Positions 34,075 to 42,469 of a stretch of 64,000 nucleotides of DNA are shown piece after piece. A program made the translations under genes and the position numbers. Position 1 is the first letter of the stretch. Each line of letters opens with the position of its first letter. Source of the DNA: an uncultured Clostridia bacterium (GTDB lineage: Bacteria; Bacillota; Clostridia; Lachnospirales; CAG-274); assembly GCA_947627855.1 (NCBI GenBank), contig CANQXR010000010.1, positions 1 through 64,000 of the forward strand, read 5' to 3'. A model generated the notes under the pieces. It worked only from the letters and a program-made list of their open reading frames with translations, was not told the origin of the DNA and searched no databases.

Positions 34075-37000
34075 TTAAGCTTCAACTGCTTCGTCGGTTG
34101 ATTCTTCTGATGCATCTTCTGTTTCAGCATCGGATTCTTCTTCTGATGCTTCTTCTTCTGATGTAGCTTCGGAGTCTTCCTCAACTGACTCTTCTTCAGA
34201 TGCTGCTTCGTCTGCTTCAGTTTCCTCTGCTGCTTCTTCATCAACTGCTGTGTCGATTACTGCATCAAGGATAGACTGAACTGCGTCAAGTGCTGCATCA
34301 TAAACAGGTTCAAGAAGAACTGCTGTTTCTGCTCTTGTAATGGCAACTGTCGGGTTGATTGTATTTGCGTCAGAGCCATTTACAATACCGTACTGTGCAA
34401 GGAATGCTGCATAAGGAGCTGCCCAAGCTGCAACATCTGCGCCGTCTGCGAACTTATTGAGTACGCTTGTGCTTGCGTTGATGTTATAGCCCATGTAGTC
34501 ATAAACCTTAGCAATGAGTACGAACATTTCCTGTCTTGTGATAAGCTTCTCAGGCTGGAATGTATCGTCATCATATCCCTGTGCAATGCCTGCTGCTGTT
34601 ACATTGGCAACAGCATCTGCATAATACTTGGAGCTGTCAACATCATCAAACGGTGAGTCAGCTGCCTTGTCAAGACCTAACAGTCTGTCGATAAGTACGC
34701 AGAAGTCGCCTCTTGTCATCTGTCCGTCAGGCTTGAACTCGTTAGCGCTTACGCCGTTTATAATACCTGCTGAGGCAAGTCTGTTTATAGAACCTGAAGC
34801 CCAAGGTGTTGTTCCGATATCATCGAAACCTGTGCTTGCGTTTGTTGCTGCAGGAGGATTAACTGTTCCTGCTGCGCCGCTTGCCTTCTTCGGTACTTCT
34901 ACCGGAGCTGAAGGAGCTGAAGGTGTTGAAGGTGTTACGGTTTCTTCACCTGTTGATGGTGTATCGCCGGGTGCTGCAGCTTCGCCAACCTTAGATGTGG
35001 TGGTTACCTTTCCGCCGCCACCGCCGCTGCTGCTGCCGCCGCCTGAACCGCCGCTGCTGCCGCCTGAAGGTGTTGAAGGTGCAGGAGCGCTTGTTGTAGG
35101 TTCTTCGGGAACAGTAGGCTGATCGGGTTCGGGATCAAGTCCGAAATATCTTCTGTAAAGAGCATTGTACTGAGGAATATCGCATTCCTTATACTGATAC
35201 TGATGTTCGGGTGTAAGCTGTAAGAAGCCGTTTGTCTTGAAGTCGTCTGCATTGAGAACGTTGTCGTTGTTGGAGTCAATAATGAAACCATACTGGTCAA
35301 TTGCATCGCTCTCGCTTGTAGATACGAACCAATCGGGAGTTACTTCTTCGCCTTCAGAGTTATATCCTGCATAGCCTACTACGTTGTCACCGGGTTTTAC
35401 ATAATGTGAACCGGGATCGAGACCTGCAACTGTATCAGGAGTTCTCTCGCCCTGAAGTCTTGATGTACCCCATGTGTACTGTGTTGAGTCAGCTGACTTA
35501 ACAAGCCAGTTTGTAGGACTTTCGATCATTACGGGTGTTGTGTCGTAATGAAGTGTAAGAACATAAGTAAGAAGCTTGTTTGTTTCAAGAGCTTCCTGTG
35601 CTCTTCTGGCAAGTGCTTCGGAGGAATAAGCCTCGTTTGTCCACTCATCGTTCTTTGAGTTATATGTAAGGATAGAATCGCCATAGCTGAATCCTGACCA
35701 TACATAATTGCTGCCTGATTGAGTTGCCTTAGGTGTACCGAAAGGAGCTATTGAAATAGCGCCGTCGATGTTGTAGTTTACTGTCTTGCTTGATGCTGCT
35801 GAGCTAAGACCGAAGTTACAAGCGTTGTTGTAAGAAATAACATTTCTTACCTTCATAGCCGGGTTGGAGTTAGAGTCGATACCCTTACCGGATCTGATAG
35901 TACCCTTAGCGGGAACAATACCCCAGGAGTTGTTGCCGAATGAATAAGAATCCTTAATATAGTGCTGTACATAGATGGACTCGCCGCCGAGCTTGAAGCC
36001 GTTTCTTGAAGAGGACTTCTCGCCGTTAGGTGACATTCTTATCTTTTCACCGGGTGTATATTTTGTAGGATCAGCGCCGTTATAAACAACTGTGGTCTGA
36101 CCGTTTGTAAGCCATGTCTTTGTTACGCCGTTGATGTCTGTAAATGTAGGATTACCTGCGTTCTCTTTTGTTACGAGATAGAGTGAGTCATCATATGATA
36201 CACAGTCTTCAAGTATAACAGAACCTATGGGTCCGCTTGATCCCTTTGTATAGAGATCCCAGCCGTCGTCCTGATTGTTGTGAGATACACAGCCCTTGAA
36301 TACGTTTCCGTTACCAACAGTAAGCTTGCAGCCGAAGCCGTCAGCGTCCTGTCCGCTGGAGTCGATAGAGTTGTATGACTCGCAGTTAAGGATAAGGTTG
36401 TTTGAAGGCCATTCAGCGAATCTGTCTGCTGAATTACCTGATACCTGGAAGCCTGTTGTACCTGACTCTGCAAATACACAGTTTTCAATTACACAGTCAG
36501 AAGCTGAAAGCTGTCCGCCTGTCATCTTATCTGCTGAATGAAGGAATCTGATACCCTTGATCCACCAGCAGTCGCCTCTTACGTCAAGACCTGCAGAGTT
36601 GCCCTGGAAGTCAATAGTAACCTTTCTGTCGTTTTCGGCTTCGAGATATTTCATCTTGTCTGTGAAACCGAAGTTTGTTTCTGCGATCTGAACAACGCTG
36701 TCACGCAGATAAGTACCGTCAAGCATTATGATCTTTTCGCCGGCCTTGATAAGTGCAAGTGCTGCATCAAGCTCCAACGGAGAATCAATGGTACCGCTGT
36801 TTCTGAAGTCGCCGTATACGCCGCCGTCAGGTTCACCATAGCCCTTTGCGGGAGCTACATAGTACGTACCGCTTTCGGTTACATTAGCGCCGTTTACGCA
36901 GTAGAGCTTGTAGTGCTCTGTCATAGGTTCTTCAGATGAGAGTATATCTCTCAGGTTGGGAACATATGTTACAGTCAGATCGTAAACAGTATTGGGCTGA

Positions 37001-40000
37001 AGCTTCAGACCAATAGAAGTAGCCTTCTTTGCAACGGTCATTCTGTTTGCAACAACCTCATCGCCAAGCTTGATGGTAGCATAACCGCCGGACTTGTTGT
37101 TTGCCTTGATTATAAGGCTGTAGTCTGTATTTTCTGTGTAAAGAGGTGATACGATTGAGAAACCGGCGTTCTGTACGTCCTCAAGTACACCTGTTGTGTT
37201 AAGGTCTGTTTCAACGTTTGTTTCGTTGAGTTCGATGTTGGAAACCTCTATATCGCCGTTTCTTGCTGCGAAGAAACCAACATAGATAGTGTCTGAATTC
37301 TGTACCAGAAGAGGATCTTCCTGTACGCCTGCAGCAAGCATATTATAAGCAGATGAGAATGTTCTGCCTACAACTCTGTCTGCATATCTTGCGTTTTCTT
37401 CACCAACAGCAAGTATAGTGCTTTCCATGTAATATCCGTCGTTAAGTCTTGTAAGGGTGATGTGATAAACGTCACCGGCCTTCGGACAGAAGTATTCCCA
37501 ATTGTTTGCGTAATCGCCTGTGATATAGTCGCCGAATTCGGAACCGTTGTAAAGAAGATATACGTCCTCCTGAATTGCTCCGCCGCCGTCAGCGTCTGTG
37601 ATGCCGCTTCTTGCATATATCTTGAGACGGTTGCTGTTGAATGAAGGAATACCTGATGCTGTTGTGGGAGCCTTCGGGTTGCTCTCAGCATATGCACCTG
37701 CAAGAACTATGTTTCCGTAATAGTCGGAGCCATCGTTCTGAGGTATAGGCTCGCCGTTTTCATCTACCGCTGCATTCACTGTCTGAACTACGGAGTTGGG
37801 CTTCATATTTTCATATGTGTCTAAGTCCGGACCGTAGTCTGATCTCGGCTTAAGAGGTATGTTATCTCTTGCCATGATACCGAAAGCGTCCTGAGATGTA
37901 CGGGTTTCGTTCTTTCCGCCGGACATATAGTTTACAACCTTAATGTCGGCTGAAATTTCAAAGTTGTTTTCTGCGTTTACTCTTGTGTAGTAATATTCCA
38001 TACCGTCATGACCGGAGTTTGTAATCTTACCTGCGCCATTGTTTGAATATACTTCTACATCCTGAGATAAACCGTGGTCATCCTGAGGCGCATTGAATGT
38101 AACGCCGCAGTCCTTATCGCCGGCAGATGCGCCGAAGCGAACTACCTTCCAATAATGTTCGGGAGCGTCCCAGATAGTAATATCCATTGCAAGCTCCGGA
38201 ACAGTAGGATCGTTGAAGCCGATAGTTACTGTATATGTACCTTCTGCATCTGCGCTTCCGCTGATGCCGCTTTCGCCGGTAAGCTTAGCCATTGTAACAG
38301 CACTGTCGCCGCCAAGCTCAGACATATTGATAATGTACTCATCAGCTGTGAAATCCTTTGTTGTGTCGTCTGAATACGACTGTGTAATTACTGTATTGGC
38401 AAAAATCTGACTTGCGATTTCCTGAAGTGATGTGCCAACATCATATGTTGTTCTGGGATATCTTGTAATATCCGTTGAAAGTGTAACAACCGTATTTACC
38501 TTGTAAGGAAGTGTGATTGATATTGACGGATCAGAGTTAAGAGCGATCGTCCAGTTGAACTGACCGATAACATCTGAGTGGAAACCTGAAACTGTGTATA
38601 CAGAGGGGCTTAAGTAATCATAATAGAAATTACCGTTAGCGTCACGGTATACGCCTCTTATGATAAGACCCTTCAGGTTTCCTTCATCATCACGGTCTTC
38701 CGCCATATTAACGAAATATTCTGTGGTAACAGGAAGTACACCTACGGAAAGATCTGTCAGAACATAAGGAAGTATTGTTAAATTGAATGAAGCCTGAACG
38801 CCGTTGGGGTCAAGGGTATCTGTTTCTGCATATGAAACATAAACTGTCTTGACACCGGCTTCGCTTGCTCTCCAATATTTTGTTTCATCAATGGGCTGTC
38901 CGTCCACTGTAAGGATCATATTGTCATCGCTTAAAGCTTCACTGGAGCCGTCCTCGAATATAACAGTACCCTCATATCCTGCCTTTTCAAATGGCTGATA
39001 TTCATAATATCTGTTGAGGGTAGGAGCATACTTAAGATCGATGGCTGTAACTCTCTTCTTACGTACAGTATATTCAAGTGTAGCCATCTGTGAGCCTTTA
39101 ACGATCTGCATTGTATGGCTGCCCAATGTGGTTGTGTCAAAGCCGTTCATTGTATAGTCAGCTTCCGTAAGTTCGCTTTCGGAAGTTTCACCCGTAACGG
39201 GATCAAGGAATTCAGCCTTAACAACCATGCCTTCGGGATTGAAAGCTTCACCTATGTAATATTCAGTCTGTGTGGGCTGCTTTTCGATCCATACTCTCTG
39301 AACCTGTCTGTTGTCGACCTCAAGCTTTGTATCGCTGAAGGTTACGCTTACGTTTCTTCCTGCGAAGAAACCGGGATATATGTCAGAGCCGAATGCATTT
39401 GTAGAACTGAGATAAGCAATATTCTGATTGCCTGCTTCATCAGCAACTACGAATGTATAGGAATCGCCTGACTTTGAAATGCTTACGTCATAAACCTGAC
39501 CTGTTGCTATCGTATAGTTTGCAATAGGTGTGAATGTGGGCTTTGATTCAACAGCGCCGTCCTTATCATAGCCACGTGCTCTTATGCTTGCGCCCTGAAC
39601 ATCGGTTTCAGCTACTGTGTCGCCGTCTAAGTCAACCTTCTTCTCAGCAGGTATGAAAGCAAGCATTGCGCCGGGTGAATGAAGATTTCCGTCAGCTGTT
39701 GTGCCGTCAACCGTACCTGTGTATGATGAGTCGGTCTGATCAACTGTTGATCTTAAAACAAGACCAAAGGCTGTCTGGTTGTTGTTGCTGCCTGATGAAA
39801 TGAAGTTGTCAATTGTCATCTTGGCAGAAAGTGTGAAGTTAGCCTTTGAGTTTAACTTACCAACATAGTATGCATACTGTTCGGAATCATCACTTACCTT
39901 ACCTGAGTTGTCCTTTGTCTGCTCGAACTTAACAGATGTGGGATTACCGCTTGCATCTGAGGTAGGTGTAACTGTAAACGTATTGTTCTTGCCTGATGAT

Positions 40001-41181
40001 GTTCCGTCGATCCATTCCTCAACCTCATAAACAGGTGTACCTATTGTAAGGTCAAGATTTGAGAACTGTACGTCAGCTTCTCTTGATACGAAAGGACCTA
40101 CATAAATGGGACCGTTCATATCGAAGGGATATGCGAAATCATCTATGTTAAGTGTTGTGGAGTCTTTTCCAACAGTAAGAGTAACTGTATTGAAAGTATG
40201 ATTATAAGCAAGCTCTAAGTGGATCTTATTACCTGTGGAAATCTTTCCGTCTACTGCAAGCTTTGCAGCCGTAGCTGCATCTCCGGTCTCTTTTTCGGGA
40301 TCAGCATTGGGAACAAGGTTTACATTATCGCCGTTGCCGTTTCCTCTGTAATAGCCTAAAGCTTTGTAAGCACCTGATGTTGCAAGTCTGAAGGGACCTG
40401 CTGCAATAGATGTGCCGTAATTTCCGTTTCCGGGGTCAGTACCGCTCTCGAAAACATCATCTCTCATCTGAAGACCGAATGCAACCTGATTGTCGTTTTT
40501 GTAGCTTACAACAGTAGCATCTGCGCTGAGTGTGAAGTCATCGTCAAGGGTAGCTTCCTGATAATAGAAAACTATACCTTCCTGGTTTTTTGCAACCTTA
40601 CCCTTCTTAGCCATCAGTTCTACGTCTTTTTCTGATGAAGCCTTGATGGATTCGTTTTCGGGTGAACAGTTATCACCGGAAACGCTGTTTCCGAATATTG
40701 CGCCCTGCCAAGCACCCATAGCCTCGATCATATCGGGACTGAATGCAATAGGAGCAATGCCGTACTCGTCTGCTTCTGCTGTTGTTTCGCCTTCTGATTC
40801 TACCGCATTGTCAACAACCTCGCCAAGTACGCTGTCGTCAACTATTTCTGAGGAATCTGAAGGAACCGCAGCATCAGCATCGTCCGCAGCTGCATCGTCA
40901 GCATCTTCTATGGCTGCATCGTCAGCTGCATCTGCAGAATCGTCTGCTTCTGCTTCGTCAACAACAGCGTCGTCCTCTGCTTCCTGCACTGCATCATCTG
41001 CTGCATCGTCTGCTGCTTCATCAACAACAGCATCCGCTGCATCATCGGCAGTTTCATCGGGAGCGACTTCTTCTGTTGCGGCAGCTTCGGGAGCTGCTTC
41101 TTCAGCAAAAGCATTAAAGGAAATTGACGTTACAGTCATAGCAAACGCCAATAACCCCGCTAAAAGTCTGCGTTTTTTCAT
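34075..41181 (-). CDS. Giant SLH-anchored family 9 pectate lyase-like protein
   Basis: 2,368 residues. Signal peptide (1-26), an Ala/Asp/Glu-rich stretch (to about 150), two LamG-like beta-sandwich repeats, about four bacterial Ig-like repeats (to about 1010), a third LamG-like repeat, a linker domain, then a right-handed beta-helix (about 1420-1830) with PL9-type features: DADGFGCK near 1610, DDGWDLY near 1638 and NGFKLGG near 1725, where the Lys fits the catalytic base of PL9 lyases. These cut polygalacturonate by beta-elimination and bind Ca2+ through clustered Asp. A Pro/Thr/Gly linker, three SLH domains (about 2115-2297) and a strongly acidic tail of about 60 residues follow. It should display pectin cleavage on the cell wall. 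ATG 41181 is preferred over GTG 41190 because GGAG lies eight bases ahead. A folded leader precedes it. Confidence 0.88.
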   Translation of the reverse strand: MKKRRLLAGLLAFAMTVTSISFNAFAEEAAPEAAATEEVAPDETADDAADAVVDEAADDAADDAVQEAEDDAVVDEAEADDSADAADDAAIEDADDAAADDADAAVPSDSSEIVDDSVLGEVVDNAVESEGETTAEADEYGIAPIAFSPDMIEAMGAWQGAIFGNSVSGDNCSPENESIKASSEKDVELMAKKGKVAKNQEGIVFYYQEATLDDDFTLSADATVVSYKNDNQVAFGLQMRDDVFESGTDPGNGNYGTSIAAGPFRLATSGAYKALGYYRGNGNGDNVNLVPNADPEKETGDAATAAKLAVDGKISTGNKIHLELAYNHTFNTVTLTVGKDSTTLNIDDFAYPFDMNGPIYVGPFVSREADVQFSNLDLTIGTPVYEVEEWIDGTSSGKNNTFTVTPTSDASGNPTSVKFEQTKDNSGKVSDDSEQYAYYVGKLNSKANFTLSAKMTIDNFISSGSNNNQTAFGLVLRSTVDQTDSSYTGTVDGTTADGNLHSPGAMLAFIPAEKKVDLDGDTVAETDVQGASIRARGYDKDGAVESKPTFTPIANYTIATGQVYDVSISKSGDSYTFVVADEAGNQNIAYLSSTNAFGSDIYPGFFAGRNVSVTFSDTKLEVDNRQVQRVWIEKQPTQTEYYIGEAFNPEGMVVKAEFLDPVTGETSESELTEADYTMNGFDTTTLGSHTMQIVKGSQMATLEYTVRKKRVTAIDLKYAPTLNRYYEYQPFEKAGYEGTVIFEDGSSEALSDDNMILTVDGQPIDETKYWRASEAGVKTVYVSYAETDTLDPNGVQASFNLTILPYVLTDLSVGVLPVTTEYFVNMAEDRDDEGNLKGLIIRGVYRDANGNFYYDYLSPSVYTVSGFHSDVIGQFNWTIALNSDPSISITLPYKVNTVVTLSTDITRYPRTTYDVGTSLQEIASQIFANTVITQSYSDDTTKDFTADEYIINMSELGGDSAVTMAKLTGESGISGSADAEGTYTVTIGFNDPTVPELAMDITIWDAPEHYWKVVRFGASAGDKDCGVTFNAPQDDHGLSQDVEVYSNNGAGKITNSGHDGMEYYYTRVNAENNFEISADIKVVNYMSGGKNETRTSQDAFGIMARDNIPLKPRSDYGPDLDTYENMKPNSVVQTVNAAVDENGEPIPQNDGSDYYGNIVLAGAYAESNPKAPTTASGIPSFNSNRLKIYARSGITDADGGGAIQEDVYLLYNGSEFGDYITGDYANNWEYFCPKAGDVYHITLTRLNDGYYMESTILAVGEENARYADRVVGRTFSSAYNMLAAGVQEDPLLVQNSDTIYVGFFAARNGDIEVSNIELNETNVETDLNTTGVLEDVQNAGFSIVSPLYTENTDYSLIIKANNKSGGYATIKLGDEVVANRMTVAKKATSIGLKLQPNTVYDLTVTYVPNLRDILSSEEPMTEHYKLYCVNGANVTESGTYYVAPAKGYGEPDGGVYGDFRNSGTIDSPLELDAALALIKAGEKIIMLDGTYLRDSVVQIAETNFGFTDKMKYLEAENDRKVTIDFQGNSAGLDVRGDCWWIKGIRFLHSADKMTGGQLSASDCVIENCVFAESGTTGFQVSGNSADRFAEWPSNNLILNCESYNSIDSSGQDADGFGCKLTVGNGNVFKGCVSHNNQDDGWDLYTKGSSGPIGSVILEDCVSYDDSLYLVTKENAGNPTFTDINGVTKTWLTNGQTTVVYNGADPTKYTPGEKIRMSPNGEKSSSRNGFKLGGESIYVQHYIKDSYSFGNNSWGIVPAKGTIRSGKGIDSNSNPAMKVRNVISYNNACNFGLSSAASSKTVNYNIDGAISIAPFGTPKATQSGSNYVWSGFSYGDSILTYNSKNDEWTNEAYSSEALARRAQEALETNKLLTYVLTLHYDTTPVMIESPTNWLVKSADSTQYTWGTSRLQGERTPDTVAGLDPGSHYVKPGDNVVGYAGYNSEGEEVTPDWFVSTSESDAIDQYGFIIDSNNDNVLNADDFKTNGFLQLTPEHQYQYKECDIPQYNALYRRYFGLDPEPDQPTVPEEPTTSAPAPSTPSGGSSGGSGGGSSSGGGGGKVTTTSKVGEAAAPGDTPSTGEETVTPSTPSAPSAPVEVPKKASGAAGTVNPPAATNASTGFDDIGTTPWASGSINRLASAGIINGVSANEFKPDGQMTRGDFCVLIDRLLGLDKAADSPFDDVDSSKYYADAVANVTAAGIAQGYDDDTFQPEKLITRQEMFVLIAKVYDYMGYNINASTSVLNKFADGADVAAWAAPYAAFLAQYGIVNGSDANTINPTVAITRAETAVLLEPVYDAALDAVQSILDAVIDTAVDEEAAEETEADEAASEEESVEEDSEATSEEEASEEESDAETEDASEESTDEAVEA

Positions 41182-41205
41182 TTTTTTCACTCCTTTTTTG
41201 AATGT

Positions 41206-41290
41206 TGTCAGTTATATGGGAGTGCATACGAAAAAATCGTAAATCCATATAACCCGGTTTTCTACAATAAAACCAATGTTATGACTGACA
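41206..41290 (-). promoter_or_regulatory. Structured 5' leader of the PL9-like gene
   Basis: Just upstream of the ribosome binding site a three-way junction can form: P1 TGTCAGT/ACTGACA (41206-41212 with 41284-41290), P2 TATATGG/CCATATA (41213-41219 with 41245-41251) topped by TACGA/TCGTA (41227-41231 with 41237-41241), and P3 GGTTTT/AAAACC (41256-41261 with 41269-41274). A further hairpin CCCGT/ACGGG lies at 41317-41338. This suggests a cis-regulatory RNA. It matches no riboswitch class that I recognise. A 55-codon frame (41379-41212) overlaps it and could instead be a leader peptide. Confidence 0.5.
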
Positions 41291-41388
41291 GTACCGCTCC
41301 TCTGAAAGTTATCGTCCCCGTTCTGCCACATATACGGGAAGTTAAACCAAGACTCCCCGACCGATAGTGCCCATGTCATTACACCTTT

Positions 41389-41416
41389 ATTATAGCTGTA
41401 ATTAATTATAAACCAA
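41389..41416 (-). promoter_or_regulatory. Likely promoter of the PL9-like gene
   Basis: On the minus strand TTGGTT (41416-41411) and TATAAT (41394-41389) are 16 bases apart. Transcription from here gives a leader of about 200 nt that contains the folded region 41206-41338. Confidence 0.5.
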
Positions 41417-41527
41417 CATAAACAAAAAATCAATAGTGAAAACAAATTTTTAATATAAAAAATTAAAATTATAGAAGAATAAGTGTCAGAATGAAGTCCG
41501 CTTTTTATGCAAAATGTACAATATATA

Positions 41528-41767
41528 TCAGTTTTCCAATATTTTTATTATGCCATAACAGTCCTTCATTCCCCGGATATAGATTTCCGTTTCCCTTTTT
41601 TGCTGTTCATATGCCATCTCCTCCGACAGACTGACATATACCTCCTTAAGCTTTTCGGGCAGCATTTTTTCAAATTCTGCCTCTTTGTTTACAGTTTCTT
41701 CATTATAATATATTTCCCCACATCTTTCGGCTGCATAGCGCATAAGTATATCTGACTGTTTTTTCAT
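41528..41767 (-). CDS. Small helical protein, DUF6809-like
   Basis: 79 residues, highly charged and helical, with the sequence GEIYYNEE, then a long amphipathic helix (EKMLPEKLKEVYVSLSEEM) and a closing IRGMKDCYGIIKIL helix. It resembles small DUF6809 proteins found in Clostridia and their phages; the match is by length and pattern only. The start at 41767 has GGTGG five bases upstream. A terminator (41897-41924) separates it from the phage cassette, so it may or may not belong to it. Confidence 0.55.
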   Translation of the reverse strand: MKKQSDILMRYAAERCGEIYYNEETVNKEAEFEKMLPEKLKEVYVSLSEEMAYEQQKRETEIYIRGMKDCYGIIKILEN

Positions 41768-41896
41768 TATAACCACCGATCCTTTCAGAAAAGTCAATTA
41801 CCCTCCAATAATTACCAAATATTTCCATATTTATTATTGCATACTATTCCGCTTTTATCTACACTATTTTTTTACTTGTTTTTTGCAATACAAAAA

Positions 41897-41924
41897 GCTG
41901 CTGTCAATAAATACCGACAGCAGC
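41897..41924 (-). terminator. Terminator of the phage-like operon
   Basis: A perfect 9-bp stem GCTGCTGTC/GACAGCAGC with a 10-nt loop, followed on the minus strand by five T, lies seven bases after the last phage gene. Confidence 0.85.
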
Positions 41925-41930
41925 CTTGTT

Positions 41931-42455
41931 TTATCTGAATTCAATTACCTGCCAGCCTACCTCACATTCCGTTCCGCCGGATCTCGTTCCGTTTGGCGAT
42001 ATGGTAAGCATTGTTTCTTCAAGAGAAATCACATATGCACCTCTGACAGAGGAAACACCGCCTGAAATTATCATTGAATTGTCAAGAAGAACCATACATT
42101 TATTCGGGTCAACAGCTGAAATGGGTATCTGTATGTTCTCGTCCTCGCTCTTACCCTTCGCTGTGCCCCTCTGAATGCTTTTTATTACAGATATGTTGCC
42201 AAGGGAATCATATATGCCCTTTATTGCCTCATATACTCCTCCCGATGTAATAAGCTTGGCGCTGCTCTGTTCCACCGTTTCGGTGTAGTCCTTTTCCGCC
42301 GCCGTACCAAGTCCAAGCTCCTCCGGCGTGTGGGTATGAACTTTGTCAGCCTTTTCCTCAAGCCCCTCTCTTGCCTTTGCATCGGTGCAGGGGTGATAGA
42401 CACCCGTATGATCCATTATATACTCCGCATTGTCGCCTATGCTCATTTCCGACAT
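41931..42455 (-). CDS. Phage tail-tip protein of unknown function
   Basis: 174 residues. The N-terminal half carries tail-fibre-like phrases (ADKVHTHTPEELGLGTAAEKD, TVEQSSAKLITSGGVYEAI) that are common in Firmicutes fibre and fibre-attached proteins. The C-terminal half is a beta-rich domain of about 80 residues with no recognised relatives, possibly receptor-binding. Last gene of the cassette, with AGGAGGGG before the ATG. Probably a second fibre or adhesion protein paired with the large fibre upstream. Confidence 0.7.
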   Translation of the reverse strand: MSEMSIGDNAEYIMDHTGVYHPCTDAKAREGLEEKADKVHTHTPEELGLGTAAEKDYTETVEQSSAKLITSGGVYEAIKGIYDSLGNISVIKSIQRGTAKGKSEDENIQIPISAVDPNKCMVLLDNSMIISGGVSSVRGAYVISLEETMLTISPNGTRSGGTECEVGWQVIEFR

Positions 42456-42469
42456 ATGTGCCCCCTCCT

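Noticed and set aside
41212..41445. 77-codon minus-strand frame upstream of the PL9-like gene
   Set aside because: Its first part precedes the likely promoter, and the rest coincides with folded leader RNA. Kept only as a possible 55-codon leader peptide.
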